DNA of 64,000 bases from Salvia splendens (GCF_004379255.2 NC_056045.1:9451593-9515592), one strand, 5' to 3'; shown: positions 1 through 15,965, counted from the stretch's first letter. The notes: generated by a model not told the origin, from the letters alone. Program-made: numbers and translations.

Positions 1-120
1 TATTTTATTTTATTAAAATTAATAATATTTGTTCCATTAAGATGTGTGGCTGAGATTTGTTCTCTAGTTATACCCTTAAAAATAGTTATATCTTGATCAC
101 TACCATATATATATATATAT

Positions 121-369
121 GGGTGCTTTAGAATGATAATTATATTTATGGTGATAACCTAATATATTACCTATCATTTTATGGGTAAAAAATATCATTT
201 TTACTAAAAATGATATCTATACACTATAAAATGATATTTTTTCAGCATGCATAAAATGATACTTTTAATCCATAAAATGATATTCTGTTTTATAAAATGA
301 TATATTTCGTCCATAGAATGATAGGTTATTAGGTTATCACCATAAATATGGGTTATCATATGATCACAT

Positions 370-372
<3 letters not shown>
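121..372. mobile_element. MITE inserted in a TA repeat
   Basis: The two ends form an imperfect inverted repeat: the left end starts GGGTGCTTTAG and the right end reads back as GGGATGTGATC. Longer matching blocks lie inside, such as ATTTATGGTGATAACCTAAT on the left and its reverse complement near 325-345. TA-dinucleotide runs flank both sides, as expected for insertion into a TA repeat. The centre holds several copies of an AAAATGATAT motif. There is no coding capacity. The superfamily is uncertain. Confidence 0.6.

Positions 373-410
<38 letters not shown>
373..410. repeat. (TA)n microsatellite
   Basis: About 19 uninterrupted TA dinucleotides directly follow the MITE. A shorter TA run at about 106-120 lies on its other side, so the element probably split one microsatellite. 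Confidence 0.9.
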
Positions 411-414
<4 letters not shown>

Positions 415-419
415 TATTT

Positions 420-2270
420 ATGATTCAAAATTATAATAATTATTTAATATTATTAAAATAATTTGATGAGAATGACTATTACTAGTTCGTCGAATGATAA
501 CAATTAAATATATATAGATATACATATGCACGTATATATACTAGTCTTTTACAATTTAGAACTTTAACGATTATTTAAGAACAAAATAATTGGATGCGGA
601 TGAATACTACTATTTCATTGGGTAATAACACTAAAAAATTAAGTATATATACACATGTAGTCGTTTTTATGAGTTCGAATTTTAATAATTACTAATAAAA
701 CAGTTTGATGCCAATGACTATTATCCTTTCATTAGATGATAAAAAGTACAATATATAACATAGGTATACTACTAGTATTTTACAATTTAGAATTTTAAAT
801 ATTATTTAATATAAAAATAATTTGATGTGAATGACTATACTATTTCGTTTGACGATAACACTAAGAAAATAAGTATATAAATGCATGTATTCATTTTTTT
901 GACTTAAAATTTTAATAATTATTTAATATTAATAAAATAATTTGATGTGAATGACTATAACTATTCCGTTGGACGATAACACTAAGAAATTAAGTATGTA
1001 TGTGCATGTAGTCATTTTTATGACTTAGAATTTCAATAATTATTTAATACTACAAATAAAATAATTTGATGCGAATAATTATACTATTTCGTTGGATGAT
1101 AACAAATAGAAATCAAGTGTATATACACATGTAGTCATTTTTATGACTTGGAATTTTAATAATTATTAATACTAATAAGATAATTAGATGCGAATGATTA
1201 TTACTATTACATTGGGTAATAACACTAAGCAATAAAGTATGTATATGCATGTAGTCATTTTTATGACTTATAATTTTAATAATTATTTAGTACTAATAAA
1301 ATAATTAGATGTGTCGTTGGATGATAACAATTAGAAATCAAGTGTATATACACATGTAGTCATTTTTATGACTTGGAATTTTAATAATTATTAATACTAA
1401 TAAGATAATTAGATGCGAATGATTATTACTATTACATTGGGTAATAACACTAAGCAATAAAGTATGTATATGCATGTAGTCATTTTTATGACTTATAATT
1501 TTAATAATTATTTAGTACTAATAAAATAATTAGATGTGAATGACTATTACTATTTCGTTGGACGATAACACTAAGAAATTAAGTATGTATATGCATGTAG
1601 TCATTTTTATGACTAAGAATTTTAATAGTTATTTTATAGTACAACTAATAAAATAATTTGATGTGAATGACTATTATTATTTCGTTAGATGATAACAATT
1701 AAAAATGAAGTGTATGTACATGGTAGTTGTTTTTATAACTTAGAATTTAATAATTATTTAATACTTTATTTAAAAAATAATTATTTAATAGAGTACTAAT
1801 AAAATAATTTGATGCGAATGACTATAACTATTCCGTTGGACGATAATACTAAGAAATTAAGTATGTATGTGCATTTCGTCATTTTTAAGACTTAGAATAT
1901 TAATAATTATTTAATACTAATAGTATAATTTGATGTGAATGACTATTACTATACCATTGGATAATAAGACTAAGAAATTAAGTATGTATGTTTATGTAGT
2001 CATTTTTACGACTTAGAATTTTAATAATTATTTAATACCACTAAGAAAATAATTTGATGTGAATAATTATTACTATTTCGTTGGATGATAACAATTAAAA
2101 ATTAAGTGTGTATACACATGTAGTCATTTTTATGACTTAGAATTTTAGTAATTATTTAATACTAATAAAATAATTTAATTCGAATGATTATTACTATTTC
2201 GTTGGATGATAATAATAAGAAATTAAATATGTATATGCATGTAGTCATTTTTATGATTTATGGAGTGAGA
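420..2270. repeat. AT-rich tandem array, about 120-bp unit
   Basis: A unit containing GTCATTTTTATGACTT, TTTAATAATTATTTAATACTAATAAAATAATTTGATG and a TTTCGTTGGATGATAACA block recurs roughly every 105-150 bp. Anchor copies start near 1011, 1134, 1254, 1359, 1479, 1599, 1876, 1999, 2124 and 2247; more diverged copies run back to about 420. A higher-order duplication of about 225 bp is visible (1119-1316 against 1344-1541, almost identical). There is no open reading frame, so it behaves as a minor satellite rather than a gene. Confidence 0.85.
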
Positions 2271-2589
2271 ATTTAATATATTTGAGATTTATGCAATAGT
2301 TCAATCTCATTAGTTTTGATTGAGAAATTAATATATTTGAGATTTATGCAATTGTTCAATCTCGTTAGTTTTGATTGAGTATATTTAGATGATTGAGTAT
2401 ATTTTGATAAAAGAGTGTAATATGGTGACTTGACTTTTGATATGAATTTGATTGATTACTTAGATAAATGATATAGTAAATGAATTGCCTTTCCTTTTAT
2501 AATTTAAAATAAGGGTATATTAGTCTATATAGTAATTTGGCTTATGGCAAAGTGACATAAGGGTATTATGGCTTGGAGACATTATGTCT

Positions 2590-2765
2590 CTAAATCTATC
2601 ACTCTTTTTTAAAATGGAATGATTTTTTTCCTTACGAAATTTCCCTGTATTTTCTTCCACTTATTAATGGTGTGGAGACATATTTTCAGGTTGATTTTTT
2701 AAAAATGGAACGATTTCTTTTCCTTACGAAATTTCCCTGTATTTTCCCTCCACTTATTAATCGTA
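2590..2765. repeat. 88-bp direct duplication
   Basis: The block with ATGGAATGATTTTTTTCC, CTTACGAAATTTCCCTGTAT and CCACTTATTAATGGT at about 2606-2672 recurs at about 2694-2762 with few changes. It lies about 350 bp upstream of the RIN13-like gene. A CT microsatellite at about 2945-2959 follows in that gene's presumed leader or promoter. Confidence 0.7.
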
Positions 2766-3110
2766 ATAGTATTAATTATGATACTATCTCAACTGCACTT
2801 CACCTAAATTATTTATAGTTGGAAAATTAATTAGACCTAAAGTGATGGAGTCTTCGGGAATAAGTAAACGAGTCTTGGTCGGGGAGTTACTTAGGGTTTC
2901 TTCCCACCAATTTTCCCTCCACATTCATGCAAATAACTGCATTTCTCTCTCTCTCTCATACATAATAATTCTATATAATTTCCCAAATCAATCACTCTCG
3001 ATTGAATTTCGTCACTGATATTCTCTGTTTTCATAAACTACAGCAGATTTGAATCGCCCAATTTTTGTTCAAACCACTGAATTGGTGCTTTACTTTGCTG
3101 GTTGAGTGAA

Positions 3111-5734
3111 ATGAGCATTTTCGAATTTCAGTCTGAGAATCCGAGGCTTTTCTCCATGGGAAACCAGGCTCCGTCGGTGCTGGATATAAGCTCCGACGAG
3201 GAGGCGGCATTCGGCGATAAGGAAGACGGTGATTGGTTGTCCAAGCTACTGGTTGAGGCCGGCCTGAATGCAGATGATGATTCCGACGACGTCGTTTTTG
3301 TAAGTGAGCTGTTCCCCAAAATCCGATCTGATTCTGTGCAGGCGCTGGCTAAGGCTGTTGTTGATGGCGAAGGTGATGATGATTGTATGGTTTTGGATGG
3401 TGACCCTGACAAACCGGTGGTCGCCGTCAATGATAAGGCTGACGGTGGTGATTCCGATGAACTCGAGATTGTTGGTGAGAAGGGTGAGGTATGCCTTTTT
3501 TTTCTCTCTTTTTTTTTGCATAATTTACTTATTTTTGCTTACTCTCTACTGAGATTACTCCAATTCTGAAAGTAAGTGAGATAATTGTTGCTCTTGAAAT
3601 TCACATATCATTTATTCATTTTCTTTTGTTTGTGTGGTTTTTGGTTATTTGCATTTGTGATAGTTAAGTAGGGCTATCTTTATTATCATATTTAATTTGC
3701 AGATATTTTTGTTCATATTTTTATTGAGATATCTTTTTTATGCCGTGTTTGCTGATGAAGTTTATGTATAATTGAACATCATGTTTAGTTTCTAGTGAAC
3801 CACAGTAATTGCAAATTTAGTATATCACGAAATACCCTCGACTACAGGCAATGAGTCTGAAAATTTTGTAACTACAGCTTTTTGACGTGTACTGTAGTTC
3901 TCAAGTTGTTAATCAAATAAATAGATTTCTGGCTCACTTTTTAATTTACTTTGGACTTGGTTAAAGCTATGGGAACGATAAACGAATGAATTAATGGCTA
4001 TTTGTTTGGTACATTATAAGGTCTCTGGCATATATGCTAATGGTTTACGAATCTTATCTTGTCTTAGACTCTTAGAAGATGGAGTACTATGTTGTTCCTT
4101 TAGCTTCATTTGTTCAGATAATAAATGGTTTTTCTTATCGTTGCGTCTATAGGTGGCATGCAGGGACTTTCCTCACTCCAGGCATCTTTGTGCTAAGTAT
4201 CTCTTTGCTTCTACTGCGCATGAAGTCCATTGTGGCCTGGTAATTTCTTTTACTTTAAAATTTTGATCTGTTTAGTGCGGATTATATAGCTTCCATCTTT
4301 GATTTATGATTTCCTTAATTTCAGTGTCACTGTTATGTGTGTGACTCACTGGCTCCGTGTCTCCATTGGGGCACTGGCACTAGCAGCACTGAACATTGCC
4401 ATGCTAGTGATAAAGACGAATATTGGAGAGCAGAGCGGAAGCGTGCAAAGAAAAGTTATAAGCCTTTGGCTGTGCAAAGTACGACTAGTACTAGTACTAG
4501 GCCGGGATGTCCTCCATCACAGCCAAACTCTTTGCCTCAGCATCAGGGTCAAAAGCTTGTCACAATCCGCCCTTGTGTTCTGTCATCCACATTTGGGTTG
4601 CCAAATGCCATGAATCGAGAAAGAAGCCACGTACCTCGGTATCATGCTCCTGAATATAACCCTCAGTCACTGGTAGCCCCAGTGCGGTCATGCCCTAGAA
4701 GTATTAACACTGTTTCTCCAAGGGTTGCTCTTATGAACAAACACCACCATGTAGGAGGACAAAATCCTCTGTCCTCCCATCATCCGGTCTTCAAGCGGAA
4801 CGGGCTAAGTGGGTCTTTCACAAATAATAATCACGTGCATGGGTCTCAATTATCTAGAGACCCACCTCTAAACAGGCACCCTGCGTTCCTGGCTCCTGTC
4901 ACCAATGGCCACCATGGCTCAAATCAGCTTATGTATGGAAGTCCGGCTGCTGGATTACCTTCTCGCTACTTGCCTTCTGAAGCTCAGATAATCTCCCAGC
5001 CAATTCTCAGCCATCGAAATCGTACTTTCCTACCACACCAATCTCAAATGCCTTCTCAACCATCTGTGAGTGGAAGCTCTCTGGGGTCACCACCATTGCA
5101 ACCCTGCCAATGTACCGAGCCAAGTTTGGGATTTGTCAGGAAGTCCACTGCCCTACAACCCTATATTGCATATGCACTCGACAACCATGCACCTTATCAG
5201 ACTGTTGGTCTCTGGCAGTTGGATGCTGGCAATACTTTGCCGGATCAATTGCATTCAAGATCCACAATATCCGCTCAACTGCAAAAGCAAAACAATCCAA
5301 CTTCCATGTTCACATGTGGCCAAAATGATGTCCAGCATCAGTATCATACTCAAAGCGGTATTGGTTCAAGTCCAGCAGAGTTTGTCCTCTTTCGTGATTC
5401 CTCTGTCGGCCATGGCAATATGCAGAGTCATGTGGCGGCTGAGACATCACAAGTACAAACTATACAACATGATTGGCCAAGCATGACGCCGCCCTTGGGT
5501 GTGGACAATCCCCCTCAACAGAATGCTGAAGTAGCTGCTTATACCTCCACAATAGATGTTGCTGACTACCAGTTTCCTGAAAGTAGAGAACCTGACTCAT
5601 TCCAACTTCAATTTCTTGGCAGTTCGATGTTCGGAAAGCAATCAGTTATAGGGGCTGTGGAAGCTGCCGCTTCACCTAATGTATACTCACCTGAAACTGC
5701 TTTTGCAGATACAGGTACGCTGTTTGATTTTTGA
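3111..5734 (+). CDS. RIN13-like protein (RPM1-interacting protein 13 family)
   Basis: The gene model has three exons: 3111-3488, 4153-4239 and 4325-5734, all with GT-AG introns and in phase, giving about 624 residues. The start is the ATG at 3111; the upstream in-frame codons contain no ATG. The N-terminal 126 residues are strongly acidic and hold several short hydrophobic-plus-acidic segments (VLDISSDEE, DDVVFVSEL, DCMVLDGD, DELEIVGE). Exon 2 and the start of exon 3 encode a Cys/His-rich segment beginning VACRDFPHSRHLC and continuing HCGLCHCYVCDSLAPC, which I recognise as the conserved block of the plant RIN13 family. The rest is a long low-complexity region rich in Ser, Pro, Gln, Asn and His, ending LFDF. 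In Arabidopsis RIN13 is a nuclear partner of the immune receptor RPM1; that role here is inference. A possible GT donor at 5715 near the C-terminus leaves an alternative 3' end open. Confidence 0.75.
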
Positions 5735-6475
5735 AGTTTTCATAATCCATTGCTGACCAAAATGGAATTATATTTTTTTTCTGATGATGTTAGTATAGTC
5801 TGCTCGATTCTTTGGCATTCTCTTCATGTAAATTAAGCACACCAGGCTTTCTGTATAGTAGGAATTTTGTCCGTCCCGCTTTAGTTTTATTTTAATATTT
5901 CATAGAATTGTAGTCAACTGTTTTTTTATCTCTGATGAGAGGATAGTCTTGAAATGAAGTTGGCTAAGGATTATTGGGTTATTCACTTGGGCAGTTTCTT
6001 GGAATCTCATCGAGATCAAGAGCTTGCTATATATATTCTGCCGTGGCCCCTTGCAAGTTTATTTTTGCTAAGAAATGGTATTTCGCATTTGAGATTATAC
6101 ATTGATGAGTTATTATCTCAGCATATTTGGGTATTTTTCATTTGTTATCCCACTAGGTTTATAGCTTGTCAAATTTACTACATTTCCAGTTTAACAATAA
6201 TCTCAATGGAACCTAAGAGTAGAATAATATCATAATTGTAAAATGTTAAACTTCACCATTCTACTTAATGTTCAAACTTACAGAGCCATAGACAATATGT
6301 GCATGAAAATCCAAAGCTTTATTGCATAATTGCCAGCATTCAGTTTTTTATGGTGAAAACAGTGTCTTAGAAAGCATAGGGTAAAAACAGAAAGCAAAGT
6401 AATAGGAGACACTCAAATAAACGACAGCTCGTACTGAAGGCAGGTGCCATGTTTTAACTACAGCACGTTGAACCA
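5735..6475. other. Intergenic, convergent 3' regions
   Basis: AT-rich DNA between the convergent 3' ends of the RIN13-like and GSNOR genes. It presumably holds both 3' UTRs. A short open frame at 5954-6235 shows no coding character. I see no repeat or RNA gene. Confidence 0.6.
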
Positions 6476-9940
<3,465 letters not shown>

Positions 9941-9989
9941 TTAAAATATTTTTGTTTGTATGTATATTATTATTATGAGATTTTTGTCC

Positions 9990-10386
9990 TTAAGATTATG
10001 AATTTTGATCAAATTTTGGTATTTACCACGAACTTTAAAATTAGTCTAAAAAATCAAACTTTACATTTTGTTTGTTATTTCTCATGGCAACCAAATAAGA
10101 TACAATACTTTCGGAAAAAATCTTCTTATATGTGGGAAATCGTAAAATGTTTACAATATTTTATATTATTTTTTAAGTTCGTGACAAATAGAATAAAATG
10201 TCATGTGGAAAATCACGTTGATTTAGTAGTGCCAAGTAGGATAAAATATGCACGGAAGTTGGTTGGTTATGGTGATTAACATGTCATTGGAAATAACAAA
10301 CAAAATGTAAAGTTTGTGATTTTTTAGATCAATTTTAAAGTTCATACGAAATACCAAAATTTGACCAAAGTTCCTAATTTTAGATA
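9990..10386. mobile_element. Long-inverted-repeat (foldback) MITE
   Basis: An arm at about 9990-10082 (blocks CAAATTTTGGTATTT, GAACTTTAAAATT, AAACTTTACATTTTGTTTGT) recurs as the reverse complement at about 10287-10386. A roughly 200-bp centre separates them. It lies just upstream of the GSNOR start, so it may be part of that gene's 5' region. A 146-codon open frame across it is a by-product of the palindrome. Confidence 0.7.
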
Positions 10387-11910
10387 TCAATATTCATATT
10401 ATTATCCGCTTAATTAGTTGCGTTGTTGTTCTATCAAGTTCTTTTCTATTTTTAATTATACTTTTAATTCTGAGTGTGTATTCAAATAGTCAATATTATT
10501 TGCACTTTTTATTTTAACAGTTTAAATTTAAATATGAGTAATTAAAGCAGAACTTTAAGTATAATAAGACGACACTTAATAAGGAAACACTTTCATATTT
10601 TTATTTTAGTTTAACCAATAAAATTAGTCTTAATACTTAAATCAATTTATTATCCACTTTCTAGCTTTCCTTTTTTTCCATTATTTTTTCTTCTTTTTAT
10701 AAAAACAACAAAAAGGAAATGCATCATCTATTCAACACATATTTAGGTGTGGGGAGACGGAATGCCGTGTATTTCGGAAAAAAAGCATTGAGGGGGGGAG
10801 GTAAAAAAATGTTAAATTAATTTAAATATGTCATGTATTATGTATTTAAACTAGATTAAATAAGAATTAGTAAAGGGTGGGATGAAGTGACATTCTAAGG
10901 CCCAAATTTGTGCTACTTTTTAATTTTTTTTCATCTGTGATTTGGAGAAAGTTCTAAATCAATTGAAAATCATACGAAATACTACTATGCAATTTTGTGC
11001 GACGTTTTAAATTTTTTATCTGTGATTTGGAGAAAGTTCTAAATCAATTGTCAATCATACGAAATACTATGCAATAGTTATATTTGGAGTGAACCAATTG
11101 AGCAAAATCCGTTGGAGTTGGGTTAGCATTGCTCGAATTGCAGATTAACTGGGGATGGACTTATCAAATTGTTTTTTTTTTTGCTATAAATTTGCATTCC
11201 TAATCCTATAAATTTAGTAGATTATTGAGGCGATCCAAGAATTTTATGTTGCATTGACGTCCCTAGAACAATGGATGAAAATAACAGCTTCTAGGTGCAT
11301 GTTTGACTGATTTTCATTTTTATTTTCTATTTTTTCTGTTTCCTAATAATAAAAATTCTTTCATTTTTTTTTGTCATTTCCTAAAAGTAAAAACTTACCA
11401 TTTTTTAAAATGGATCTTACAATCCACTAACACTAATTCCACTATTGTTTTCTCCTCCTCTCATTTACTTTATCTATTTTTCCTCTTTTTCTTTCTTATC
11501 TTACTAACTTTGCATTAAAACTCATGCTATTTCCAAAGTTCATATTTTAATAAAACGGAAGAATTATTATTGTTCCAACAAAACATCAATTCTTGTCGTT
11601 TTACTTTTACGATGAAAATTTTCATATTTAATCAAGCGATTCATGAATTTGGAACTTATAAGAAGATAACCTCAGTTGAAAATGTTTCTTGAACGATCAT
11701 AAAAGTGCTGATATAAACGACTTTCAAAATTTAAAATGTCCTAAGCCAAAATTGAAAATAGAGTCCCTCTTAACAAACTTGAGAAATTCACAAATTGACA
11801 TAGACCATATATGTATACTAATAATTCCACCCACATACAATTAAAATTTAATTAAAAGGAAATAAATAAAAAATGTGTATCATTTGAGATATATCATAAG
11901 ATAAGATTTC
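10387..11910. other. Intergenic AT-rich region with an 84-bp duplication
   Basis: There is no gene. A direct duplication at about 10905-10990 and 10995-11075 shares ATCTGTGATTTGGAGAAAGT and AAATCAATTG. The segment 11300-11515 is T-rich and resembles a degraded MITE. Confidence 0.6.
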
Positions 11911-12789
11911 TCATGAATCTTTGCAATCAACACACAAACAAAAAAGATTTCCCTTTATAGTCTTATGAACACACTCTGCAACGGCCGCAGATCCGAATTT
12001 TTGCTGACAAAAACTTAAGCATGGTTGAAATTTAGCCGATGTATCTCTACTGCACGACACCTCCGGAAATGGTATAACAGTGCACATCTTCTTATCAACG
12101 CCCCATCCGTTAACTAAACAAAACATTTTTAAGCACAAATATTATTTGATTGAACTAAAATATTATAAATATATGTGAATTTATCACATGCAAAGTTTAT
12201 ATGTAATTAAGGCAATAATATAACTTTCATTTTTTTACAATTGCAACGTCGATCCAATTTACGTGTCCGACATGACGCTATCTATATACGATCCAAGTTT
12301 ATTGTAATAAATGTGACTCTTATTGTGGGACGGAGGGAGTATAACCTTGTTAAATATTGACTAACTTATACAATTATTGTAAATATAAAAATGACGAACG
12401 TTTGATTTTTAGACCAATTGAGCGATATATAAACAAAATTTGATTTTTAAACCAGTTGAGTCATATAAAACAAAATTTTATATTGTAGTTATGATAATAG
12501 ATAATTAGTTTTGTTTTTGAAATTTTCATGTGCTTTTCTAAGAATGACAGAAGTGTTTTATACTACTACTTAATTAAAATTTTACATGATTTAAATTTCA
12601 ATTATTAAAAAATCTCCTTTAATTATGTACACCTATTAACTATGATGAACCTAGACCCGTTTGTCAAAATATATGGAAAATTCTTCCATTCCAAATGATT
12701 TTATTTAATATACAATTAAATAAAATCAATTTAAACATACCTGATAAAATAGCATAAATGAAGAATAAGAACATTGTGAATTTCATCAT
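11911..12789 (-). CDS. Secreted defensin-like cysteine-rich peptide
   Basis: Two exons, 12789-12741 and 12113-11911, joined by a 627-bp GT-AG intron (donor GTATGT), give 83 residues. Exon 1 encodes a hydrophobic signal peptide (MMKFTMFLFFIYAILS). Exon 2 encodes a mature peptide with eight cysteines, including a CxxxC (CLSFC) and a CxC (CLC) motif. That intron position and cysteine pattern are typical of plant defensin-like (DEFL) peptides, which are usually extracellular and act in defence or in cell-cell signalling. The exact subfamily and target cannot be told from sequence. A TATA-like TTTATAAAAG lies on the minus strand about 70 bp upstream of the ATG. The ORF is intact. Two adjacent ATGs open it; I chose the first. 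Confidence 0.82.
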
Positions 12790-13996
12790 CTTGGGAACAA
12801 CAATAAAGGAGAAGAATGAATTACTGATATTGTAATGGAATATAATCGACATTCCTTTTATAAACAGACATAACTTGCTTTAAGCATAAATGAAGATTTT
12901 CGTTAAAACAACTCAATCTTGTATTTATCGAAGATATTGTATTTATCGAGGATATTAATTTTATTAATTATATGTACTTGATTATAATTATAATGAGAAG
13001 CAATTGTATCAAAACTTATTTGTAAAAGATTTAATGAAATTATTGCGATTTTATATTCATTATATTATGTGCTTGCATGCTTTTGGACCTTGCTTAATAT
13101 ATTCACTAAAATATATGCTTGCATGCTTAATACCTTAATATTAATTTGAAATTTAGAATGATGATTAGTTATATAAATGTAATTAAGTATACTACCTAAA
13201 GAATAGCATTTATTTTACTTAATTACGCAATCAAGTGGCAACTATATATATGTCAGTAAATGTAGACGATACCTACCATATGACCTATGAATAACGATTT
13301 AGTATTACTGCGAAATATTTTAAAGCTTAATAATGTTGGAAATTGGTATAATAAATTAAGTCATCACATTGGTGACTTGGTGCCCAGATATTTATTTAAT
13401 TTTATACGAATAAAATGCCAATGTTGATTTATTTTATATTGTGTTGTCCTTAAAAATAAAATATTATTATATTTTATTTTGGCCCATCCACCAATTAATT
13501 AATTTTTAGTTTTGGAAATTTTTTCATTACATGTTGCACCAAAGTCTCACTATCAATTAACACAAATTCAATTTTTTTTATCTATCATAGTTTATTAATT
13601 TTGTATTAAAATTCTATTATTCAAAGTGTATATAGTTAAGGGATGGAGGGTAACATTCTAAATCTAAACATATGCATCATTTTGTCATGTCTTCGCTTTG
13701 ATGTAGCACATATTCTTGATCTTTATGTACTTCCTGAGGCTGGTGAAGGGCAAGAAAAACCCTCTTTTGTCAAACATGAAAGAGTATTTATTGCATAATT
13801 TATCAAATTCTAATCGGTGATCCATGTGCCATTTTATACCCAACAAAATGTGGGTTGATTGTAAAGGTGAAACTACACGATGCATCGTCTTCGTATTGTA
13901 CCAAGGCGAATAGATACTATCACTTTTAGTAAATCTTATTAATAATTAATAAATTATTATTGGATATTAAAAAATTTAACTAAAAGTTATAAACTC
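12790..13996. other. Intergenic, no gene seen
   Basis: AT-rich DNA upstream of the defensin-like gene. I see no coding region or clear repeat. One Stowaway-type right end (GGGACGGAGGGAG) lies at about 12328-12341 within the defensin-like intron without a clear partner. Confidence 0.5.
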
Positions 13997-13999
13997 TAA

Positions 14000-15965
14000 G
14001 AGCACCCACAACCGTGCTCTTGCCAGCGAGCACGGTTGTGGGCCCGACCCCACTTTTTCTGTCTGCTCTTCGGCAAGAGCACAACACCCACAGTTGTGCT
14101 CATCCGCAAGGACGAGCACAATTCAATTAAATAAAAACATTTCCATAATATTAAAATTCATTAAATAACCGAAATAATACTACAAATTACAAATAAAATA
14201 AAAAAGACATAATTAAAATCCTAAAAATTAAAAATACATAATTAAAATCCTAAAAAATAAAAATTACATAATTAAATTCGTAAAATTAAAAAAAAAACAC
14301 TACTCGTTGCCGAATTTCTCCCACATGTGTTTGATTAAGTCTTCTTGTAGCTCAATGTGGGTTCGAATATCGCGCATTGTGTGCCTTGTTTCGAGCCTCT
14401 CCCCCACCGTTGTATGCCGACCTCGGCGTGGGCTATAATCATGTTGAGCTTCTGGCTTCATCCTCGTTGTAGAAGCTAACCGCTCTCGGTCCTTCGTCGG
14501 CTATAATCATGTTGTGTAAGATAATACACGTGTACATGATGTCGGTGATATTATTCACGTACCAGAGCCGAGCCGGGGCCTTCACAATGTTGAATCGGGC
14601 TTGAAGGACCCCAAAGGCTCTTTCGACGTCTTTCCGCGCGGACTCTTGACGCTGCGCAAAAAGAACCCGTCTCGGGTCTTGCGAGTTGCTGAGCGTCTTC
14701 ACGAAAGTCGACCACCTTGGGTAGATACCATCGGCGAGATAGTAACCATGTGGTATGTATTTCCGTTAATGGTGAAGTCGATCGCCGGTGCTACACCATT
14801 CATCACATCATTGAAGAGTGGTGAAGAATAGAGCACGTTCAAGTCGTTGTTGAATCCGGCAACGCCGAAATATGCATGCCAAATCCATAGGCGGTAGTCG
14901 GCGACCGCCTCAAGGATAAGTGTTGGGCCGCCGCCTTTGTGACCGCTTAAGTGTTGCCCCCTCCAAGCAGTCGGGCAATTCTTCCACCTCCAATGCATTC
15001 AGTCAATGCTGCCAAGCATTCCGGGAAAGCCATGGACTGATTCGTGAAGACGAAGCAACCGTTGGCAATCATCGGTGGTGGGTACACGAAGGAATTCATC
15101 ACCGAAAGCTGTACGAATGCCCTCGCAAAACTTTTTTAGACAAAGGATTCCAGTGGACTCACCGACATGCAAATACTCGTCGAAGAGGTCGGCCGTTTGC
15201 CCAGTAGCGAGTTGTCGGATGGCACACGTACACTTCTGCAACGGCGTGATACTTTGTCGGCCGGCTGCATCTGGACCTGTTTGGAAGAATTCAACACGGG
15301 CAGACAATGTGTTGGCAATTCTCATAAACAAGCGCTTTGACATGCGAAAACGGCGCCTGAAGTAATCTGCCGGAAACCGCGGGTGGTCGGCAAAATAGTC
15401 GGCAACGAGCCTTTCGTGGGCTCCCTCCCGGTCACGATGGATGTAGCGGCGAGTTGATCTAGTTCGTTGAGGAGGAGGAGCGGGGGTATTCGCCGCGACA
15501 TATGCTTCATAAGCGGCACGATGTTGTTCGTAGTATTCTTGTTCTTCGCGCTCCGCTTCCGCCATAAGATGGGTGAAATCCATTTGAGGTTTCGAGTGAG
15601 AGATGAAGGTGAAGATAGGTTGTATGAAAATTATGAATGAGAGATGGGTTGATGTGATAAATGGATGATGAATGTGTGTATTTATAGATGATTTTGGGGG
15701 GAAAAAATTCAAAAAAATACAAAAAAACGGGCAAAAAACGGCCATATTTTTTGGATTTGGAAAATATTTTTTTATCAGTTTTATAATTAAATACCGATTT
15801 TTTTTAAAAAAAATAAAAATATTCAAAGGCAACGGCTATGCCGTTTCCCAATCGTAGCACGCCACATCAGCTGCTCGATGCATCGAGCAGCGCCGTGCCA
15901 GCTACGCGAGTGCAGCGGCGGACGACGTCTTCCGTGCCGCTGACACGGAACCGTTGTGCATGCTC
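14000..15965 (-). mobile_element. PIF/Harbinger DNA transposon (defective)
   Basis: The ends form an imperfect inverted repeat: left GAGCACCCACAACCG, right reading back as GAGCATGCACAACGG. A perfect TAA duplication lies at 13997-13999 and 15966-15968, as expected for PIF/Harbinger. A broken DDE transposase lies on the minus strand. A minus-strand TATA-like box at about 15679-15687 stands upstream of it. Right of the promoter are C/G-rich subterminal sequences. Confidence 0.92.
14439..15583 (-). pseudogene. Harbinger DDE transposase pseudogene
   Basis: The reading frame opens at the ATG at 15583 (MDFTHLMAEAEREEQEYYEQ). The middle holds the family block ending GMLGSID. The next codon is TGA at about 14999-15001 where relatives have Cys (GSIDC then MHWRWKNCP), so this is a nonsense change. 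Reading continues in the same frame to about 14748, where one base is missing after HM (relatives read HMGYYLADG), shifting the frame. The C-terminal part (KTLSNSQDPRRVLFAQRQES, then KDVERAFGVLQARF) is in the new frame. The transposase therefore cannot be made as one protein. The C-terminal end is also shortened. Confidence 0.9.

Noticed and set aside
3128..3521. Minus-strand open frames opposite RIN13-like exon 1
   Set aside because: They mirror the acidic codons of exon 1 and have no start context or known domain.
14601..15365. Plus-strand frames in the first Harbinger
   Set aside because: They are shadows of the minus-strand transposase pseudogene.
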